NCBI GenBank assembly: GCA_003454415.1
Contig: DMKG01000281.1
Span: 3,676 to 13,207, forward strand
Origin: Alphaproteobacteria bacterium
Lineage (GTDB): Bacteria; Pseudomonadota; Alphaproteobacteria; UBA11222
Length of the DNA stretch: 9,532 nucleotides
Direction of reading: 5' to 3'
The notes below the pieces were generated by a model. That model had not been told where the DNA came from and made no database searches. It saw nothing but the letters and a program-made list of their open reading frames with translations. Positions 6,223 through 9,532 of the stretch are shown here, in pieces; position 1 is the first letter of the stretch, and each line of letters opens with the position of its first letter. The position numbers and the translations under genes were made by a program.

Positions 6223-8154
6223 ATGACAAGTAGACACACCTATCTGAAACCCGGCGACGGTCCAGACATGGGAAAGACCGGTAAGCTTACCTCGATAAAG
6301 GCTGATTTGCACACCGTGATGGAGACCGTTCTGGACGGGCTGATCATCATTGACAGTGACGGACTGATTCAGACCTTCAATCTCGCTGCGGAGAAAATTT
6401 TTGGTTACACGCCCGAAGAGGTCATAGGCCGGAATGTGAACATGCTGATGCCGGAGCCCTATCACTCGCAGCATGACGGCTATCTCAGCCATTATCTCAA
6501 GACCGGGGAGAAGAAGGTGATCGGCATCGGGCGCGAAGTCTCGGGCCGGCGCAAGAATGGAAGCGTGTTTCCCATGGAGCTGGGCATCAACGAGATGCCG
6601 GTGGGCGGGTCGCGCATGTTCGTAGGAACCATCCGTGACATAACTGAACGCAAAGAAGCGGAAGAACGCGCAGTCGAGGAAGCGGCGCGGCTGATGGCCA
6701 TCACCAATACCGTTCTGGACGGGCTGATCACGATCAATGAGCAGGGCCTGATCCAGACCTTCAACCCGGCGGCGGAAAAGATCTTCGGCTACACCCAGGA
6801 AGAGGTCTTCGGCCAGAATGTGATGATGCTGATGCCGGAACCCTATTATTCGCAAGGCGACAGCTATCTGCGTCATTATCTTAAGACCAAGGTGAACAAA
6901 GTCATCGGCATCGGGCGCGAGATCTCTGGCCGCCGGAAGGATGGCAGCGTGTTTCCCATGGAACTCGGCATCAACGAGATGCCGGTAGGCGGCGAGCGCA
7001 TGTTCGTGGGAACCGCCCGCGACATCACCGAACGAAAGAAGGCGGAAGAACGCGCGGTGGAGGAAGCGGCGCGGTGGCTGGCCATCACCAATACCGTTCT
7101 GGACGGGCTGATCACGATCAATGAGCAGGGCGAGATCCAGACCTTCAACCCGGCGGCGGAATACATCTTCGGCTACACGCAGGAAGAAGTCATCGGCCAG
7201 AATCTGAACCTGCTGGTGCCGCAGAGCACGGCTCAACGGCGGGTTCACTATTTCAAGGATTATCTCAGGACCGGGGAGAAGAAAGTCCTTGGGGTCAGGC
7301 GTGAGTTCTATGGCGTGCGCAAGGACGGGACCAGGTTTCCCATGGAATTCGACTTCAACGAGATGCCCCTGGGCGGCGAGCGCATGTTCGTGGGAACTCT
7401 GCGGGACATTACCGGGCGCAAAGAAGATGAGCGCAAGATTCTTCAACATATCGAAGCTCTTAAACACAGCAACCAGGAACTGGACGATTTCGCATTTATC
7501 GCCTCGCATGATCTGAGGGAGCCGCTTCGGGGCCTCAGCAACAACGCCATGTTCTTGTATGAAGATTTCGCGGAACAGTTGGGCAAGGATGGAGAGGCGC
7601 GGCTTTTGCGGATGACCTATCTGTGCGAACGCATGGAGCGTCTGGTCAACGATCTGCTGTATTTTTCCCGGCTCGGGCGCCAGGAGCTGGCGATCCAGAA
7701 GACAGACCTCAACGAAATCATTTCAGATATCGAATCCCTCATGGAAACGACCTTGCAGCAGGTCAACGCCAGGATCGTCATTCCCAAGCCCTTGCCGGTT
7801 ATCGTCTGTGACCTGCCGCGCATTACCGAAGTCTTCCGTAACCTGATCACCAACGCGGTCAAATATAACGACAAACCCGAGAAGATTGTTGAAATCAGCT
7901 GCGAAGATAAGTCCGGCGAACGGGTATTTTGCGTAAGGGATAACGGCGTCGGGATTCCTCTGCAATTCCATAATGACGTCTTCCGCCTCTTCAAGAGGCT
8001 GAACAACGAGGATGACAGCGTCAAAGGCACAGGCGCGGGACTGACCTTTGTGAAGAAAATCCTTGAACGGCATCATGGCCGCATCTGGATCGAATCCCAA
8101 ATGGGTCAGGGTACGGCATTTTATTTCACTATCGGACAAGGTGAGCAGACATGA
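6223..8154 (+). CDS. Soluble sensor histidine kinase with three tandem FixL-like PAS domains
   Basis: Cytoplasmic sensor kinase of 643 aa, with no signal peptide or membrane segment. PAS1 (about 31-142), PAS2 (about 157-270) and PAS3 (about 285-398) each end in a DIT(E/G)RK motif. They closely resemble the heme PAS of FixL (MPEPYHSQHDGYL, GEKKVIGIGR, GRRKNGSVFPMEL). By alignment, H84 of PAS1 equals the FixL proximal heme ligand His200, and R104 equals distal Arg220. PAS2 has G212 and PAS3 has R340 at the ligand position. A HisKA domain follows with phospho-acceptor H429 in FIASHDLREPLR, a bacteriophytochrome-type H-box. The HATPase_c domain shows N-box N540/N544 (RNLITNAVKYND), G1 DNGVGIP (573-579) and G2 GTGAGL (602-607), all intact. 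It should autophosphorylate in response to a ligand of PAS1, probably heme-bound O2 (inference). The ATG at 6223 has a weak ribosome site; ATG 6268 is an alternative. The stop overlaps the next gene by 4 bp (ATGA). Confidence 0.92.
   Translation: MTSRHTYLKPGDGPDMGKTGKLTSIKADLHTVMETVLDGLIIIDSDGLIQTFNLAAEKIFGYTPEEVIGRNVNMLMPEPYHSQHDGYLSHYLKTGEKKVIGIGREVSGRRKNGSVFPMELGINEMPVGGSRMFVGTIRDITERKEAEERAVEEAARLMAITNTVLDGLITINEQGLIQTFNPAAEKIFGYTQEEVFGQNVMMLMPEPYYSQGDSYLRHYLKTKVNKVIGIGREISGRRKDGSVFPMELGINEMPVGGERMFVGTARDITERKKAEERAVEEAARWLAITNTVLDGLITINEQGEIQTFNPAAEYIFGYTQEEVIGQNLNLLVPQSTAQRRVHYFKDYLRTGEKKVLGVRREFYGVRKDGTRFPMEFDFNEMPLGGERMFVGTLRDITGRKEDERKILQHIEALKHSNQELDDFAFIASHDLREPLRGLSNNAMFLYEDFAEQLGKDGEARLLRMTYLCERMERLVNDLLYFSRLGRQELAIQKTDLNEIISDIESLMETTLQQVNARIVIPKPLPVIVCDLPRITEVFRNLITNAVKYNDKPEKIVEISCEDKSGERVFCVRDNGVGIPLQFHNDVFRLFKRLNNEDDSVKGTGAGLTFVKKILERHHGRIWIESQMGQGTAFYFTIGQGEQT
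6325..7422 (+). repeat. Tandem 384-bp repeat encoding PAS1-PAS2-PAS3
   Basis: Units begin at 6325, 6709 and 7093, an exact 384-bp (128-codon) period with no indels; the third unit is slightly short. Units 2 and 3 share an uninterrupted identical 53-bp block (6695-6747 and 7079-7131). The linker encoding AEERAVEEAAR at 6659-6691 and 7043-7075 differs at only two positions over 33 bp. Such nucleotide-level identity points to recent duplication or ongoing gene conversion rather than ancient PAS tandems. Confidence 0.9.
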
Positions 8155-8597
8155 GTGATCTTCAGCCCATCATGCTGATCGAGGACAACCATGATGACTA
8201 TGAAGCGGCGACGCGCAGCCTCAAGAAGAACAAATGCGCAAATCCGCTGCTGTGGTGCAAAAGCGGACAGGAAGGACTGGATTATCTGTTCGGGAAGGGA
8301 CGTTATTCCGACAATGAAAATATCAGAACTCCGGCCCTGATCCTGCTCGATCTGAATATGCCGGGAATGGACGGGCAGCAGGTTCTGGAAAGAATCAAAA
8401 ATGATCCGAACCGCAAATCCATACCCGTCGTCATTCTCACCACTTCCAACGATCCCAAGGATGTCAAGCAATGCTATGAAACCGGAGCGAGCACCTACAT
8501 ACAGAAACCCGTGAGATTTGAAGGATTATGCGACGCCATTCGCACAATTACCGATTACTGGCTCCGCGTCGCCATCCTGCCGCCAAACGAGGCTTAA
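8151..8597 (+). CDS. Single-domain response regulator, Rcp1-like
   Basis: A stand-alone receiver protein of 148 aa with no output domain. Acidic pocket E11/D12 (LIEDNHDD), phospho-acceptor D67 in LILLDLNMPGMDG, switch residue T97 or T98 (VVILTTSND) and K119 (YIQKP) are all present. The long insertion around residues 45-60 (FGKGRYSDNENIRTPALI) is typical of the Rcp1 type that partners phytochrome-like kinases, agreeing with the H-box of the upstream kinase. The start codon lies inside the kinase stop (ATGA overlap), so translation is probably coupled; AAGGTGAG inside the kinase gene is its ribosome site. It probably accepts phosphate from the kinase and signals by protein contact or as a phosphate sink (inference). 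Confidence 0.93.
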   Translation: MSDLQPIMLIEDNHDDYEAATRSLKKNKCANPLLWCKSGQEGLDYLFGKGRYSDNENIRTPALILLDLNMPGMDGQQVLERIKNDPNRKSIPVVILTTSNDPKDVKQCYETGASTYIQKPVRFEGLCDAIRTITDYWLRVAILPPNEA

Positions 8598-9532
8598 ATG
8601 GGCGACGCTTTCAGGATCCTCATTATCGATGACTGCCAGGATGACCGGGAGCTTTACATACGCTCGCTCAAAAGAATTGCAGATACGCGTTACATCTGCC
8701 AGGAAGCGGAAGACGGCAATATAGGGATGGATCTGCTGAAGGCCAGGGGCTGCGACTGCGTATTGCTGGATTACTCTCTGCCAGGTCTTAGCGGACTTGA
8801 GATTCTGAAGCAGATCTGCGCTGCAAATACCTATCTTCCCGTCATCCTGATGACGGGCCAGGGAAATGAAGCGATCGCCGCCCAGTCCATCAAGGACGGC
8901 GCGCAGCATTATCTCGTCAAATCCGCAGTAACCCCGGAAACGCTGCACCTCGCCATTCAGGACGCCATCGCCTACAAGAAAACAAAAAAAATCCAGGATG
9001 AAGAAGAAAAGACCCTGTTCCTCCGCGCCAATTATGACGGACTGACCGGACTCGCCAACCGCAATCTGTTCATCAGCCGGCTTGAAATCGCATTGGCGCG
9101 CAGCGCGCGCGCGCGAACAGCCGTTGCCGTCCTGTTCATCGATCTCGATCATTTCAAACCCATCAATGACACTTATGGGCATGACGCCGGTGACGCCGTA
9201 TTGAAAATGGTGGCGCAGCGGCTGAAGAACGTCATTCGCGCCTATGATACCCCCGCGCGCTTTGGAGGGGATGAGTTCGTGATTTTGCTGGAAGGCGTTC
9301 CCAATCCGCACGATGCGGCATCTATCGCCGCCAAGATCGGGGCAATTCTGGCGCTACCCATATCCTATCAGCAGCACCAGCTTGAAATCAGCGCGAGCAT
9401 GGGCATCGCCTATGCATCCGGCCCGACAGAGGCCGCAACGCTGATTCAACAGGCTGACACCGCCATGTACCATGCAAAGAAAAGGGGAAACTGCTTTCGT
9501 TTCTATTCCCACGAAATGCAGGATGAAACGCT
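8598..9532 (+). CDS. REC-GGDEF response regulator diguanylate cyclase; 3' end missing
   Basis: The ATG at 8598 directly follows the stop of the previous gene, and the frame stays open for 311 codons to the right edge. Residues 1-125 form a receiver domain: D11/D12 (LIIDDCQDD), phospho-acceptor D58 (LLDYSLPG), T86 and K108. After a charged helical linker (127-143) comes a GGDEF domain beginning YDGLTGLANRNLF (146-158). It has substrate/metal residues in FIDLDHFKPINDTYGHD (180-196), the catalytic RFGGDEF (221-227) and the inhibitory RxxD site R214-D217 five residues before GGDEF. It should therefore make cyclic di-GMP from two GTP with product feedback, activated by phosphorylation. The domain is practically complete at 9532. 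Proteins with this style of GGDEF often continue into an EAL phosphodiesterase domain, which cannot be judged here. Co-transcription with the kinase makes it the probable output of the operon. Confidence 0.93.
   Translation, partial: MGDAFRILIIDDCQDDRELYIRSLKRIADTRYICQEAEDGNIGMDLLKARGCDCVLLDYSLPGLSGLEILKQICAANTYLPVILMTGQGNEAIAAQSIKDGAQHYLVKSAVTPETLHLAIQDAIAYKKTKKIQDEEEKTLFLRANYDGLTGLANRNLFISRLEIALARSARARTAVAVLFIDLDHFKPINDTYGHDAGDAVLKMVAQRLKNVIRAYDTPARFGGDEFVILLEGVPNPHDAASIAAKIGAILALPISYQQHQLEISASMGIAYASGPTEAATLIQQADTAMYHAKKRGNCFRFYSHEMQDET

Noticed and set aside
6208..7509. Long minus-strand open frame (433 codons) opposite the PAS kinase, with internal repeats.
   Set aside because: It is the antisense shadow of the plus-strand PAS repeats; its periodicity comes from the 384-bp DNA repeat and it has no family features.

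Overview
The window looks like chromosomal DNA of a GC-rich Gram-negative bacterium, most likely an alphaproteobacterium. The grounds are a periplasmic PQQ alcohol dehydrogenase, a LolA-type lipoprotein chaperone (so an outer membrane is present), FixL-like PAS domains and an F420-type flavin oxidoreductase. The genus cannot be fixed from the sequence alone. No rRNA, tRNA, CRISPR array or intact insertion sequence was seen.

Layout. (1) 1-1725, minus strand: a PQQ-dependent alcohol dehydrogenase cut by the left edge. It carries the extra aspartate that marks lanthanide-dependent enzymes. (2) 1726-1899: a divergent intergenic region with a 12-bp perfect palindrome. (3) 1900-4726, plus strand: an unrecognised exported 434-aa protein, a LolA-family carrier and a PuuD-like class I glutamine amidotransferase, closely spaced and probably one transcript. 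(4) 4727-4946: a gap holding a 74-bp near-perfect inverted repeat that looks like a miniature transposable element. (5) 4947-5861: a single luciferase-like (LLM) flavin/F420 oxidoreductase. (6) 5862-6222: a 361-bp gap with a hairpin, an 11-bp direct repeat bracketing about 235 bp, and an AT-rich promoter-like stretch. (7) 6223 to the right edge, plus strand: a signalling operon of three tightly packed genes (4-bp overlap, then 0-bp spacing). These are a soluble histidine kinase with three tandem FixL-like PAS domains, a single-domain Rcp1-like response regulator, and a REC-GGDEF diguanylate cyclase that runs off the window.

The most interesting part is the signalling operon. The three PAS repeats have an exact 128-residue (384-bp) period and are clearly recent duplicates, but only the first keeps the histidine that binds heme in FixL. 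In the second it is Gly and in the third Arg. The kinase core is not FixL-like but bacteriophytochrome-like, which fits its Rcp1-like partner. The inferred pathway is heme-based O2 (or NO/CO) sensing by PAS1, phosphotransfer to one or both receiver proteins, and control of c-di-GMP synthesis. The second point of interest is the predicted rare-earth dependence of the alcohol dehydrogenase.
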